64,000 nucleotides of DNA from Clostridiales bacterium (GCA_022787165.1 JALFVL010000025.1:57810-121809), one strand, 5' to 3'. Numbered from the stretch's first letter, positions 16,754-25,820 are shown. The notes: a model not told the origin generated them from the sequence alone. Numbers and translations: made by a program.

Positions 16754-18241
16754 ATGAAAAAACTTGCTGCCGCGCTGTGCGCGCTGTGCGCGCTGCTGTG
16801 CCTGCTCGCGCCCGCCGCGCTGGCGCTGGAAATCACGGGACTGGAAACCGAGACCGTCACCCGCGAATGGGAGACGAGCCTGTTCTTTTCGCGAATGGAG
16901 GCGCTCACCGGCATCGCCGTGCAGGCGCATGCCGTCTATGAGCAGGAGGATTACGACAAGCTGCTCGCGGACATGGAAAAGGGCAGCATAAGCGCCGACG
17001 CGCTCTTCAAGGCGGGGCTGACACGGGAGCAGGAGATTCGGCTGATCGACGCCGGGGCAATCATCGATCTCGCGCCGCTGATTGAGGAGAACATGCCCAA
17101 CCTGAGTGCGCTGCTTGAGGCGCATCCCCAGTGGCGGGAGGTCATCGCGCTTGAAGACGGGCGCATTGCCTCGCTGCCGCTGATCAACGAGAGCGAGCGG
17201 CAGGTGATCGTCTGGATCAACCGCACATGGCTTGAGGCGCTCGGAATGGATCTGCCGCAGAACCCCGGCGAGCTGACGCAGGCGCTGAGCGCGATGACGG
17301 GCGCGGATCTGAACGGCAATGGCAAGCACGACGAGATCGCCGCGGACATCATGGGCGTCTTTGAGATGCGCTGGCTGCTGCCGTATTTCGGCATCATCGC
17401 AGACGACTACAACCTGGCGCGCGGCGAGGATGGCTCGCTGGTCTTTGCGCCGGAGCTGCCGGCCTACCGGGACTTCATCGCGATGCTCGCCGACTGGGTG
17501 GATCAGGGCATCCTCACGGCCGACGCCTTTACCGGGACGCACAGCACCGCCGCGCTCAGCGCCTCGGGCAGCGACGAGGCGGTCAAAAGCGGCCTGATCA
17601 TCAGCCCCGCGCCCTACACATCTGCGCCGATCGATTCGACGCTTGACTATGAAGCGCTTCTGATGCCCGGCCCGGACGGGGAGACCCGCTGGCGCGATTT
17701 CCTTGGCGAGATCTGGACGGGCTGCTTTGCCGTGACGAGCGCGTGCGAGGATCCGGGAGAAGCGCTGCGCTGGCTTGACGCGCTCTATGCGCCGGAGGGC
17801 GCGACGCTTGCCTATGCCGGCGTGGAGGGCGAGGATTACTCGGTCGACGGCGAGGGGCGCTGGGCCTTCATCACCGACGGCGTGCGCACGGTGGACGATA
17901 TCCGTTCGGAGTCGCTCATGTATACCGGCAGCGCGATGCCGGGCCTGACGCCGACATCGTTCCTCCTGCGGGTCGACAGCGAGATTGACGTGCATGTGCT
18001 CAAGACCGATCTGCGCGTCAAGGCTGTTGCGGAGCAGGTGACGCTTCCCTACGCGCTGGGCCGCGAGGCGCAGGCGCGGGCAAGCGAGCTCGCGCTGACG
18101 CTTGGCCGTCTGGTGGACGAGGGCATCGCGCGCTTTGCGACGGGAGAGATGGCGCTGACGGACGATCATTACGAGGCCTGGCTTTCGGAACTGCGCGAGG
18201 CAGGCAGCGGGGAGCTTGTCGCGCTCTTTTCGGGCTGTTGA
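16754..18241 (+). CDS. ABC transporter extracellular solute-binding protein (family 1)
   Basis: The 495-residue exported protein has a Sec signal peptide (1-25, ending PAALALE) with no lipobox Cys at the cleavage site. The mature part has the periplasmic-binding fold, including the calcium-binding-like loop DLNGNGKHDE, which is common in clostridial sugar-binding proteins. No permease or ATPase gene lies next to it, so it is an orphan that either partners with a transporter elsewhere or serves another exported role. The substrate is unknown. It is monocistronic, with a GC-rich terminator downstream. Confidence 0.8.
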   Translation: MKKLAAALCALCALLCLLAPAALALEITGLETETVTREWETSLFFSRMEALTGIAVQAHAVYEQEDYDKLLADMEKGSISADALFKAGLTREQEIRLIDAGAIIDLAPLIEENMPNLSALLEAHPQWREVIALEDGRIASLPLINESERQVIVWINRTWLEALGMDLPQNPGELTQALSAMTGADLNGNGKHDEIAADIMGVFEMRWLLPYFGIIADDYNLARGEDGSLVFAPELPAYRDFIAMLADWVDQGILTADAFTGTHSTAALSASGSDEAVKSGLIISPAPYTSAPIDSTLDYEALLMPGPDGETRWRDFLGEIWTGCFAVTSACEDPGEALRWLDALYAPEGATLAYAGVEGEDYSVDGEGRWAFITDGVRTVDDIRSESLMYTGSAMPGLTPTSFLLRVDSEIDVHVLKTDLRVKAVAEQVTLPYALGREAQARASELALTLGRLVDEGIARFATGEMALTDDHYEAWLSELREAGSGELVALFSGC

Positions 18242-18272
18242 GCAGCAAAAAAGGATTGTGTCAGAGCAGGAC

Positions 18273-18308
18273 GCGCGCCGTGGGAGGAAAGACCCGCGGC
18301 GCGCTTTC
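18273..18308 (+). terminator. Probable terminator after the solute-binding protein
   Basis: GCGCGCCGTGGG (18273-18284) pairs with CCCGCGGCGCGC (18293-18304), followed by a short TTTC. The weak T tract lowers confidence. Confidence 0.55.
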
Positions 18309-18414
18309 GCGTTACGGGGCCCTGACGCAATCCCGGCAGCATGGGAAACACCGTTGCAGTGAAGCGGGCTATTTCGGCGCCGGCGCGCATACTGTATCGT
18401 CAGGAGGCGATACC

Positions 18415-18708
18415 ATGGAGACGGAGCGGGGAAGGGGTGGCGCGCATACGCTGTCGCTGGAGGGCAGAGCGCGCGCAAGTCTGACAGGCGTCATGGCCGT
18501 GAGCTGTTTCAACGAGCAGGAGGTCGTTTTGCAGACCTCCGAGGGCGAGGTTGCGCTGCTGGGCGAGGGGCTGCACATCGAGCGGCTCAGCCTGGAGGAC
18601 GGAAAGCTTGGCGTGACAGGCGAAATCACGGCCATCGAATACAGCGCGCCTTCGCGCAAGCGTGAGCGCCGCGCGCTCTTTGGAAGGCGGCAGCGGCGTG
18701 ACGGTTGA
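18415..18708 (+). CDS. yabP: Sporulation protein YabP
   Basis: The 97-residue protein carries the YabP/YqfC fold signature: LSLEGRARASLTGVMAVSCF, then EVVLQTSEGEVALLGEGLHIERLSLEDGKLGVTGEITAIEY. In Bacillus it is a mother-cell protein needed for a normal spore coat. The start is the ATG at 18415 with CAGGAGGCG upstream. The upstream in-frame extension contains no conserved sequence. It overlaps yabQ by 11 nt, and the order yabP-yabQ-divIC matches that of other Firmicutes. Confidence 0.93.
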   Translation: METERGRGGAHTLSLEGRARASLTGVMAVSCFNEQEVVLQTSEGEVALLGEGLHIERLSLEDGKLGVTGEITAIEYSAPSRKRERRALFGRRQRRDG

Positions 18709-19015
18709 GCAGCAGCTCCGGGCGCTCTGTGCGATGACTGCCGGTGGCTTTGCGCTGGGCGCGTTGTTTGACGCAATGACCCTTCTGAGGCGTGTGCTTT
18801 CAGCCGGGCGGCTGCTGACCGGGATGATGGATCTGTTTTACGGCGTGTGCTGCGCGCTATGCATCATCCTGACGGCGCTGGCGCTGCGGATTGATCCATA
18901 CAGGCTGTATGTATTTGCGGGCTTTGCCCTGGGCATGGGCATTTACGCGACAACAATAGGAACATTCGTTCGCATTATCCAAAAGCAGATGAAAAAAATT
19001 GTCGGAAAAAGGTGA
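18698..19015 (+). CDS. yabQ: Sporulation protein YabQ
   Basis: A 105-residue membrane protein starting at GTG 18698 (VTVEQQLRALCAMTAGGFALG), with GGAAGG inside the end of yabP as ribosome binding site. It has three hydrophobic segments and the characteristic GALFDAMTLLRRV and MDLFYGVCCALCIIL. YabQ is a forespore-surrounding mother-cell membrane protein needed for cortex formation. The start upstream at 18662 lacks a ribosome binding site. Confidence 0.92.
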   Translation: MTVEQQLRALCAMTAGGFALGALFDAMTLLRRVLSAGRLLTGMMDLFYGVCCALCIILTALALRIDPYRLYVFAGFALGMGIYATTIGTFVRIIQKQMKKIVGKR

Positions 19016-19120
19016 AAACCCGTAAAAAAATAGGAAAAGCAGGCAGGAAAAATGCGACTGAAGAAGAATAAAAAGCCTATTATATCCGAATCCTGACATC
19101 GTTTGGAGGGGCAGGCTCCC

Positions 19121-19468
19121 GTGAACAAGACCGGCAAGAAGAAAAGGCTGCGCATCAGACCGTTCCGGCTTTTTGCGATTGCGTTGAGCGTCGGCATGGT
19201 GGCGCTTTTGGCGCGGTTTCCGCAAAAGGCCGTCAGCATCGAGCGCCAGCAGAAGCAGCTTTCAGAGGCGGCCGAGGCCTACTACGACGCCCAGGCCCGC
19301 AACAATCAGCTGACGGCAGAGCTGGCGAGCGTCAACACCGACGAATTTGTTGAAAAGACGGCGCGGCGGCTCTACGACTACTGCTGGTACGGCGAGACGA
19401 TCTATGAGGTGGCCAATCTCGAGCAGATCGAGGAGGAGCCGGAGTTCGAGGTCTACGGGCAGAACTGA
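19121..19468 (+). CDS. divIC: Septum formation initiator DivIC/FtsB-like
   Basis: A 115-residue bitopic protein: basic N-terminus (KKKRLRIRPFRLF), one membrane helix (about 20-37), a coiled coil (SIERQQKQLSEAAEAYYDAQ, NNQLTAEL) and the C-terminal DEFVEKTARRLYDYCWYGE motif typical of DivIC. It links FtsL and the divisome synthases. GTG at 19121 is chosen because GGAGGGG at 19105-19111 is properly spaced, whereas a TTG at 19103 overlaps that site. Position after yabQ is the usual one. Confidence 0.9.
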   Translation: MNKTGKKKRLRIRPFRLFAIALSVGMVALLARFPQKAVSIERQQKQLSEAAEAYYDAQARNNQLTAELASVNTDEFVEKTARRLYDYCWYGETIYEVANLEQIEEEPEFEVYGQN

Positions 19469-19506
19469 CATGCCGGGCGGTGGCATTCAAAGGCGGATTT
19501 TACTAT

Positions 19507-19792
19507 GAGAGTCCTTCCGTAAAGCTTTGGCCTCGGCTGCAAGGCAACGGGACTTTCATCACTTGGTCGGTAATGCAATCGGCATCATGCCGATTTACTC
19601 TGAAAGTCCCTCTGCAAAGCTCTGGTCTCGACCGCAAAGCAGCGGGACTTTCATCACTTGGTCGGAAATGCAACCGGCATCATGCCGGTTTACTCTGTAA
19701 ATCCATCTGTGAAACTCCAGCCTCGGCTGCAAAGCAACGGGATTTACAATACTTTTGTCGGTGATGCAACCGGCATCATGCCGGTTTCGGAG
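19507..19792 (+). repeat. Three tandem 95-bp repeats with two covarying hairpins each
   Basis: The units span 19507-19601, 19602-19696 and 19697-19792. Each has an outer hairpin closing on the left half and a second hairpin near the right end. Outer stems: GAGAGTCC/GGACTTTC, GAAAGTCC/GGACTTTC and GTAAATCC/GGATTTAC. Right hairpins: AATCGGC-ATCAT-GCCGATT, then AACCGGC-ATCAT-GCCGGTT twice. Both stems show compensated base changes. Conserved single-stranded parts include TTGGTCGG or TTTGTCGG. The array fills the 333-bp gap and ends against the ribosome binding site of the Ppx/GppA gene. A diverged copy is at 12262-12360. Confidence 0.9.
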
Positions 19793-19801
19793 GGAAGCGG
19801 T

Positions 19802-20701
19802 ATGGATCAGCTGGCCTGTATCGGGATTGGTTCCAACGCGATTCGACTTCTGATTGCCCGGGTGGAGGGCGGACGTCTGTGCGCCGTTCGTCGGGAGCGC
19901 CGCGGTACGCGCCTGTTTGCGGGCCTTGTCGGCGGCATGCTGACGCAGCAAAGTATTCAATCTTCCGTGGAGGCTGTCGCGGAGCTGGCTGAGCTGGCGC
20001 GCGAGAGCGGAGCACGGGAGATTTTTGTTTTCGCCACGAGCGCCGTGCGCGATGCCAGGAATGGCCTGACGTTTACAGAGCGGGCGGAGGCGGCGAGCGG
20101 CGCGCGCGTGGAGATCATTTCCGGCGAGGAGGAGGCCGTGCTCTCCTATATCGGCGCAAGCGAGGGCGGCTCCTGCGGGGTGATCGACATCGGCGGCGGC
20201 TCGACGGAATTCACATTGGGCGAGGAGAGCCACATCCTCGGCGCGGTCAGCCTGCAAATGGGTGCGGTGCGCATGAATGGCCAGCAGCCTATCGAGAGCC
20301 GGGAGGATTACCGCGCGACTGTCGAGCGCTGTCAGGCGCTGATTTCCCGCGACGCGCAGGCGCTGCTCGCCCTGCCGTCGCGGGCGGTCTGGATTGGCGT
20401 GGGCGGCACGATGACGACGCTCGGAGCCATGCAGCGCCGGGTGCCGCTGTTTGGCCTGGGCGACTGCGAGGGGATGCGCATCACGCTTGGCGAGGTCAGC
20501 GCATGGGGCGACCGGCTGGCGGCGCTCTCCATCCCGCAGCGGCGCAAAATCGTCGGGCTGATGCCCCAGCGCGCGGACATTATCCCCAGCGGCGTGGCGA
20601 TTCTCGAGGCGGCGATGCGCAGCTTTGGCATCGCGGCGATGACGCTCTCCGCGCACGGCAACATGGACGGCTATCTCAAGCGGCGCTTCGGCTGCCGTTG
20701 A
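19802..20701 (+). CDS. Ppx/GppA phosphatase family protein
   Basis: The 299-residue protein of the ASKHA (actin-like ATPase) fold has the phosphate-binding loops GIGSNAIRLLIARV, FATSAVRDARN and VIDIGGGSTEFTLG, plus the catalytic Glu region SGEEEAVLSYIG. It corresponds to the exopolyphosphatase/pppGpp phosphatase catalytic module without the C-terminal HD domain, a size common in Clostridia. Activity is on polyphosphate or (p)ppGpp. GGAGGGAAGCGGT precedes the ATG. The tandem repeat array forms its entire upstream leader. Confidence 0.9.
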   Translation: MDQLACIGIGSNAIRLLIARVEGGRLCAVRRERRGTRLFAGLVGGMLTQQSIQSSVEAVAELAELARESGAREIFVFATSAVRDARNGLTFTERAEAASGARVEIISGEEEAVLSYIGASEGGSCGVIDIGGGSTEFTLGEESHILGAVSLQMGAVRMNGQQPIESREDYRATVERCQALISRDAQALLALPSRAVWIGVGGTMTTLGAMQRRVPLFGLGDCEGMRITLGEVSAWGDRLAALSIPQRRKIVGLMPQRADIIPSGVAILEAAMRSFGIAAMTLSAHGNMDGYLKRRFGCR

Positions 20702-20718
20702 GCCAGGCGCATCATTCT

Positions 20719-20768
20719 CTCTGCGGCGTTTCCGGGCAGTTCCGGAGAGGGCGCAGAGTTTGTTTTTC
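20719..20768 (+). terminator. Terminator after the Ppx/GppA gene
   Basis: CTCTGCG (20719-20725) pairs with CGCAGAG (20752-20758) around an inner CCGG/CCGG helix, followed by TTTGTTTTT. Confidence 0.75.
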
Positions 20769-20772
20769 CCCC

Positions 20773-20812
20773 TTGACTTTAGTACGCTAACGTGGTAATA
20801 TAGCACCACGTT
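20773..20812 (+). promoter_or_regulatory. his operon promoter with palindromic operator
   Basis: TTGACT (20773-20778) and TAATAT (20796-20801) are 17 bp apart. The spacer holds TAGTACGCTA (20780-20789), which has TAG/CTA half-sites of the type bound by TrpR-family proteins. AACGTGGT (20789-20796) and ACCACGTT (20805-20812) form a perfect 8-bp inverted repeat over the -10. The first gene behind it encodes a TrpR-like protein, so autoregulation and histidine-dependent repression are inferred. Confidence 0.8.
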
Positions 20813-20835
20813 CACGCAATGATGAGGTGAAAAAC

Positions 20836-21141
20836 ATGGGACTCAGACACAGCGAGCAGACCGACGCGCTGTTCCACTCCATTCTCGCGCTCACGAGCGT
20901 CGAGGAATGCTACGCCTATTTTGAGGATTTATGCACGATGAAGGAGGTTCACGACCTCTCGCAGCGGCTGGAAATCGCGCGCCTGCTCGACGAAGGCAGC
21001 TCATATCAGCAGGCTGCGTCGATGACGGGCGTCAGCTCGGCGACGATCGGCCGGGTCAAGCGCTGTCTTGATTATGGAACCGGCGGGTACCGAATGATTC
21101 TGAACAGGCTGAAGGAGGCAAACACGCGTGATGACGGATGA
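20836..21141 (+). CDS. hisR: YerC/YecD-type TrpR-family regulator, probable his repressor
   Basis: The 101-residue all-helical protein matches the TrpR/YerC family: EECYAYFEDLCTMKEVHDLS, then the helix-turn-helix GSSYQQAASMTGVSSATIGRVKRCLDYG. In Clostridia, proteins of this family head histidine operons and are thought to repress them. Here it is the first gene of the operon, directly behind an inverted-repeat operator. The ATG at 20836 has GAGGTG at 20824-20829. It overlaps hisZ by about 11 nt, indicating translational coupling. The regulatory role is inferred from family and context. Confidence 0.85.
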   Translation: MGLRHSEQTDALFHSILALTSVEECYAYFEDLCTMKEVHDLSQRLEIARLLDEGSSYQQAASMTGVSSATIGRVKRCLDYGTGGYRMILNRLKEANTRDDG

Positions 21142-22228
21142 GCTCAGGCCGGACGAGCGCGTGTCCGTCGCGCTGCGGCGGCTCTATCGCGCCTACGGCT
21201 ACCGGCCCTACAAGGTCAACAAGTTCGAGGAATACGAGCTCTACATGCGCAACAAGAGCTTTTTGACCAGCGAGCAGATTCTCGCCTTCTGCGACACCGA
21301 CGGGCGGCTGATGGCGCTCAAGCCCGATGTGACGCTCTCGGTCGTCAAGAACACGAGGGACAGCGACGGACCGCTCAAGCTTTTTTACTCGGAAAACGTC
21401 TACCGCGTGTCGCGCGCGGGCTACGGATTCCGCGAGATCATGCAGACGGGCGTGGAGCTGATTGGCCCGGTGGATGATTACGCGATGGGCGAGGTGCTGA
21501 TGCTGGCGGCGAGGAGCCTCGCGGCGATCAGCGGTGAATACGCGCTGGACATCGCGGATTTGAACATCACGGAGGGCATCCTCTCCGCAGAGCCGCTCGG
21601 CGACGGGGAGAAGCAGGAGATCCTCGCCCTCATCAGCCAGAAGAACCTGCACGGCCTGATGGCGCTGTACGGCAGGCTGGGCGTGAGCGAGGCGGCGCGC
21701 GGCTGGCTGTCTGCGCTGATCACGGAATACGGCCCGCTGCGCGAGACGCTGCCCCGCTTTGAGGCGCTGGGCCTGCCCGACGCCTGCAGGCGCGGGCTTG
21801 ACGACCTGCGCGCCGTCTGCGGCATGCTGGAGGCGTTTGGCGTCGGGCGGGTCAACCTCGATTTCTCGGTCGTCAACGACATGAACTACTACAACGGCCT
21901 CGTCTTCAGCGGCTTCATCGACGGCGTTGCCTCGGCGGTGCTCTCCGGCGGACGGTATGACCGGCTGATGGAGAAGATGGGGCGCACGAGCGAGGCCATC
22001 GGCTTTGCGGTATACCTGGATCAGCTTGAGCGGTTTGCCCAAAAGGCACAGGAGCCGGACGCCGACACGCTGCTGCTCTACGACACCGACGATCAGGCAC
22101 AGGAGGCTGCGCGGGCGGCTCAGGCGCTTATCGCCAGGGGAGAGCGTGTGCGCGTGCAGCGCGGCGCGGCCGTGGGGCTGCGGTGCCGCCGGGTGATTCG
22201 GATGGGCGAAGGGGGCGGCGAGCAATGA
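21131..22228 (+). CDS. hisZ: ATP phosphoribosyltransferase regulatory subunit HisZ
   Basis: A HisRS-paralogue of about 365 residues that lacks aminoacylation ability and activates short-form HisG. Class II synthetase-like motifs are visible: FCDTDGRLMALKPDVTLSVVKNTRD (motif 2 region), VNDMNYYNGLVFSGFIDG and LSGGRYDRLMEKMG. AAGGAGG at 21113-21119 could serve either GTG 21128 or ATG 21131; the ATG is given here. It ends in a 4-nt ATGA overlap with hisG, as expected for subunits of one complex. Confidence 0.93.
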   Translation: MTDELRPDERVSVALRRLYRAYGYRPYKVNKFEEYELYMRNKSFLTSEQILAFCDTDGRLMALKPDVTLSVVKNTRDSDGPLKLFYSENVYRVSRAGYGFREIMQTGVELIGPVDDYAMGEVLMLAARSLAAISGEYALDIADLNITEGILSAEPLGDGEKQEILALISQKNLHGLMALYGRLGVSEAARGWLSALITEYGPLRETLPRFEALGLPDACRRGLDDLRAVCGMLEAFGVGRVNLDFSVVNDMNYYNGLVFSGFIDGVASAVLSGGRYDRLMEKMGRTSEAIGFAVYLDQLERFAQKAQEPDADTLLLYDTDDQAQEAARAAQALIARGERVRVQRGAAVGLRCRRVIRMGEGGGEQ

Positions 22229-22881
22229 AAATGATGAACATCGCCCTGCCCAAGGGACGGCTGGGCGACAAGGCCTACGGCGTGCTCGAGCGCGCGGGCT
22301 ACGCCTGCCCGGCACTCAGGGAGGACAGCCGCCAGCTCACGTTTGTGAACGAGGAGGCGGGTGTGCGCTATTTCCTCGTCAAGCCCGCGGACGTCGCGAT
22401 CTATGTCGAGCGCGGCGCGGCGGATATCGGCATCGCGGGCAAGGATATCCTGCTCGAATACGCGCCGGACGTCTACGAGCTGCTCGACCTGAACATGGGG
22501 CGCTGCCGGATGTGCGTCGCCGGGCCGAAGGATTTTGACGACGACCATGCGCATACGCTGCGCGTGGCGACCAAGTTCCCGCGCATTGCGGCGCGGCATT
22601 TCAGCGCGAGGAGCCGGGAGATCGAGCTGATCCACCTGAACGGCTCCATCGAGCTGGCACCGGTCGTCGGGCTGTCGGATGTGATTGTCGACATCGTGGA
22701 GACCGGCGCGACGCTGCGGGAAAACGGCTTGGCCGTGCTCGAGGAGATCGTGCCCATCAGCGCGCGGCTGATCGCGAACAAGGCTTCCTTCAAATTCAAG
22801 CGCGAGGAGATTCGCGCGCTCGCGGAGCGCGCACAAGAGAGCCTCACGGCAAAAGAAAAGGCAGAGGTGCAAGGAAAATGA
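22225..22881 (+). CDS. hisG: ATP phosphoribosyltransferase catalytic subunit, short form
   Basis: The first committed enzyme of histidine synthesis, condensing ATP with PRPP. The 218-residue length is that of the short HisG that needs HisZ, which is encoded just upstream. It begins MKMMNIALPKGRLGDKAY and carries the PRPP-binding signature VVGLSDVIVDIVETGATLREN. The start at ATG 22225 overlaps the hisZ stop. The regulatory C-terminal domain of long HisG is absent, as expected. It ends in an ATGA overlap with hisD. Confidence 0.96.
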   Translation: MKMMNIALPKGRLGDKAYGVLERAGYACPALREDSRQLTFVNEEAGVRYFLVKPADVAIYVERGAADIGIAGKDILLEYAPDVYELLDLNMGRCRMCVAGPKDFDDDHAHTLRVATKFPRIAARHFSARSREIELIHLNGSIELAPVVGLSDVIVDIVETGATLRENGLAVLEEIVPISARLIANKASFKFKREEIRALAERAQESLTAKEKAEVQGK

Positions 22882-24155
22882 GGATTCTTTCATACGCGCA
22901 GGTCGAGCCGTCTCAGCTGCTCATGCGCGCGCAGCAGCCCGCAGACGTCGGCGAGCGGGTCAGGGCGATCATCGAGGATGTCGCCTCGCGCGGGGATGAG
23001 GCGCTGCTTGACTACGCGGAGCGCTTTGACGGCGCGAAGCTCACGGCTCTGGAGGTGACAGCGCAGGAGCTTGACGCGGCGCTGGCCTCGCTTGACCCGG
23101 CGCTGCGCGGCGCGATGGAGACGGCGGCTGCAAACATCCGCGCGTTTCACAGCGCGCAGCTGCGCGAGGGCTTCTGCCTGCGCGGCAAGGACGGCGTCTA
23201 CATGGGGCAGAAGATCACGCCGATTGAGAAGGTCGGCCTCTACATCCCGGGCGGCACGGCGAGCTACCCCTCGACGGTGTTCATGAACGCGATTCCCGCA
23301 AAGCTCGCCGGATGCAGCGAGATCGTGATGGTCTCTCCGCCGGGGCGGGACGGCGCTATCGCCGCGCCGATTCTCGCGGCGGCAAAGCTGGCGGGCGTCA
23401 CGCGCGTCTTCCGCGCGGGCGGCGCGCAGGCCGTCGCCGCGCTGGCCTACGGCACGCAGACCGTTCCACGGGTTGACAAGATCGTCGGGCCAGGCAACGC
23501 TTATGTCGCCGAGGCAAAGCGGCAGGTCTTCGGGCGCGTCGCGATAGACATGATCGCCGGTCCCAGCGAGATCCTCGTCGTCGCCGACGGGAAGAGCAAC
23601 CCAGCCTGGGTGGCGGCCGATCTGCTCAGCCAGGCCGAGCATGACCGCCTGGCCGCCGCCGTGCTCGTCACGGACAGCATGGCGCTGGCGCAGGCCGTGA
23701 GCGCGGAGGTCGAGCGCCAGCTTTCGCTGCTGCCGCGCGAGGCGATTGCGCGCGCGTCGATTGAAAACGCCGGCAAGATCCTCGTGACGGACGACCTGCA
23801 CGAGGCGATTCGCGCGGCGAACGCGCTCGCGCCGGAGCATCTGGAGCTGTGTGTCGACGATCCGGAGGCCTACCTGCCGGAGGTCAAAAACGCTGGCAGC
23901 GTCTTCATGGGGCGCTGGTGCCCGGAATCGCTGGGCGATTATCTGGCCGGGCCGAACCACACGCTGCCCACCAGCGGCACGGCGAGGTTCTCAAGCCCGC
24001 TGGGCGTCGACGATTTCATCAAGAAGACGCAGTACACCTATTACACGCAGGCCGCGCTGGGCAGGGTGGCGGACGAGATCGCCGTCTTTGCCCGCGCGGA
24101 GGGACTGGAGGCGCACGCACGCGCGGCGCTGGTGAGAACGAAGGGGATGCCGTGA
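22878..24155 (+). CDS. hisD: Histidinol dehydrogenase
   Basis: The 425-residue zinc enzyme performs the last two NAD-dependent oxidations from histidinol to histidine. Characteristic segments are GLYIPGGTASYPSTVFMNAIPAK, GPGNAYVAEAKRQVFG, DMIAGPSEILVVAD and the zinc/catalytic LLSQAEHDRLAAAVLVT. Length is standard. It overlaps hisG and hisC by 4 nt each. Confidence 0.97.
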   Translation: MRILSYAQVEPSQLLMRAQQPADVGERVRAIIEDVASRGDEALLDYAERFDGAKLTALEVTAQELDAALASLDPALRGAMETAAANIRAFHSAQLREGFCLRGKDGVYMGQKITPIEKVGLYIPGGTASYPSTVFMNAIPAKLAGCSEIVMVSPPGRDGAIAAPILAAAKLAGVTRVFRAGGAQAVAALAYGTQTVPRVDKIVGPGNAYVAEAKRQVFGRVAIDMIAGPSEILVVADGKSNPAWVAADLLSQAEHDRLAAAVLVTDSMALAQAVSAEVERQLSLLPREAIARASIENAGKILVTDDLHEAIRAANALAPEHLELCVDDPEAYLPEVKNAGSVFMGRWCPESLGDYLAGPNHTLPTSGTARFSSPLGVDDFIKKTQYTYYTQAALGRVADEIAVFARAEGLEAHARAALVRTKGMP

Positions 24156-25207
24156 GCAGGTTTTTGATGGAGGCGCACCGGGAGCTGCCCGCCTATGTGC
24201 CCGGCGAGCACGCGGAGGATGGACGCCTGATCCGCCTGAACACAAATGAATCGCCGTATCCGCCGCCGCCCGCCGTGCAGCAGGCCATTGCGCGGGAGGC
24301 CGCGAATCTGGGCTATTACAACGATCCCGACTGCGCGGCGCTGCGCCGGGCGCTTGCCGGGCTCTACGGCGTCGCGCCGGAGAACGTCATCTGCGGCAAC
24401 GGGTCGGACGAGCTGCTGTATTTGGCCTTCATGGCCTTTGCCGACGCGCGCCACCCAATCGTCATGCCGGATATCACCTACGGCTATTACGATCTCTTTG
24501 CCGCGGCGCTGGGCATCCCGATCGAGCGCATTCCGCTGGAGGCGGACTTTTCCGTCGATCCCGGACGCTATGCCCGGCTGGGCAAGATGATCGTGCTCGC
24601 CAATCCGAACGCCCCGACGGGCCTGGCGCTTTCGCCGGGGGACATTGCGCCCATCTGCGCGGGTAACCCCGATAGCGTCGTGCTTATCGACGAGGCCTAT
24701 GTGGATTTCGGCGCGGAGAGCTGCCTGCCGCTGATTTCGCAGTACGATAATCTGCTGATTGTGCGCACGTTCTCCAAGTCCCGCTCGATGGCGGGCGCTC
24801 GCCTTGGCTACGCGTTCGCGCAGGCGGGGCTGATTGAGGAGCTCGATACCGTGCGCAACGCCGTCAATTTGTACAGCGTCAACCGCATGACGCAGGCGGC
24901 GGGCATTGCGGCCTGCGCAGAGAACGGGTATTTCATGGACAACTGCGCCCGGATCATGGCCTCGCGCCGCTTCACGACGGACGGCCTGCGCGCGCTGGGC
25001 TTTGAGGTCATTGAGTCGCTGGGCAATTTCGTCTTTGCGCGCTGCCCGAAGATGCCGGGTGCGCATCTGGCCGCGGCGCTGCGGGAGCGGGGCATCCTCG
25101 TGCGCCGGTGGGACGTGCCGAGAATTGAGGAATACCTGCGCATCACCATCGGCTCGCAGCCGGAGATGGAGGCGCTGCTGCGCGCCGTGCGCGACATCCT
25201 TGGCTGA
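24152..25207 (+). CDS. hisC: Histidinol-phosphate aminotransferase
   Basis: The 351-residue class II PLP aminotransferase starts at GTG 24152, whose GTGA overlaps the hisD stop; the long in-frame extension into hisD is rejected. Motifs: [13 protein letters not shown], the aspartate region [13 protein letters not shown] and [11 protein letters not shown], and the PLP lysine in [19 protein letters not shown]. It converts imidazole acetol phosphate to histidinol phosphate with glutamate. Confidence 0.96.
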   Translation: MSRFLMEAHRELPAYVPGEHAEDGRLIRLNTNESPYPPPPAVQQAIAREAANLGYYNDPDCAALRRALAGLYGVAPENVICGNGSDELLYLAFMAFADARHPIVMPDITYGYYDLFAAALGIPIERIPLEADFSVDPGRYARLGKMIVLANPNAPTGLALSPGDIAPICAGNPDSVVLIDEAYVDFGAESCLPLISQYDNLLIVRTFSKSRSMAGARLGYAFAQAGLIEELDTVRNAVNLYSVNRMTQAAGIAACAENGYFMDNCARIMASRRFTTDGLRALGFEVIESLGNFVFARCPKMPGAHLAAALRERGILVRRWDVPRIEEYLRITIGSQPEMEALLRAVRDILG

Positions 25208-25229
25208 ACGACAGACAGGAGACATCATC

Positions 25230-25820
25230 ATGCGAAACGCAGACATCCGGCGCAAAACTGCCGAAACCGATATTGCTCTGACCCTTGAGCTCGACGGAAC
25301 GGGCAAAAGCGACGTCCGCACCGGCGTCGGTTTCCTTGACCACATGCTCACGCTCTTTGCGGCGCATGGCCGGTTTGACCTGACCGTCGTCTGCAAGGGA
25401 GATACCTTTGTCGACGACCATCACAGCGTCGAGGATGTGGGCATCGCGCTGGGCGACGCCTTTGCTGCGGCGCTGGGCGAGAAGCGCGGCATCGCGCGCT
25501 ACGGGAGCATGCTGCTGCCGATGGACGAGGCGCTCGTGCTCGCCGCGGTCGATCTCTCCGGGCGCAGCTGCCTGCGCTTTGCGGCGAACATCCCCGCGCA
25601 GAAGATTGGCACGTTTGACACGGAGCTCGTGCAGGAATTCTTCCTCGCGTTCACGCGCCGCGCGGGCGCGACGCTGCATATCCGCCAGCTCGACGGGGAA
25701 AACAGCCATCACATCGTCGAGGCGATGTTCAAGGCGTTCGGGCGCGCGCTGGCGCAGGCCGTCGCCGTGGACGCGCGCCTTTGCGGCGAAATACCATCGA
25801 CCAAAGGAGTGCTCGTATGA
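25230..25820 (+). CDS. hisB: Imidazoleglycerol-phosphate dehydratase
   Basis: The 196-residue monofunctional HisB has the two manganese-binding His clusters, [16 protein letters not shown] and [18 protein letters not shown], and the usual [14 protein letters not shown] near the N-terminus. The phosphatase half found in enterobacterial HisB is missing; a PHP phosphatase at the operon end fills that step. ATG 25230 follows AGACAGGAGACATC. It ends in an ATGA overlap with hisH. Confidence 0.96.
   Translation: MRNADIRRKTAETDIALTLELDGTGKSDVRTGVGFLDHMLTLFAAHGRFDLTVVCKGDTFVDDHHSVEDVGIALGDAFAAALGEKRGIARYGSMLLPMDEALVLAAVDLSGRSCLRFAANIPAQKIGTFDTELVQEFFLAFTRRAGATLHIRQLDGENSHHIVEAMFKAFGRALAQAVAVDARLCGEIPSTKGVLV

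Noticed and set aside
19507..19792. CRISPR array
   Set aside because: The units are contiguous with no unique spacers, diverge throughout, and show compensated stem changes. No cas genes are present.
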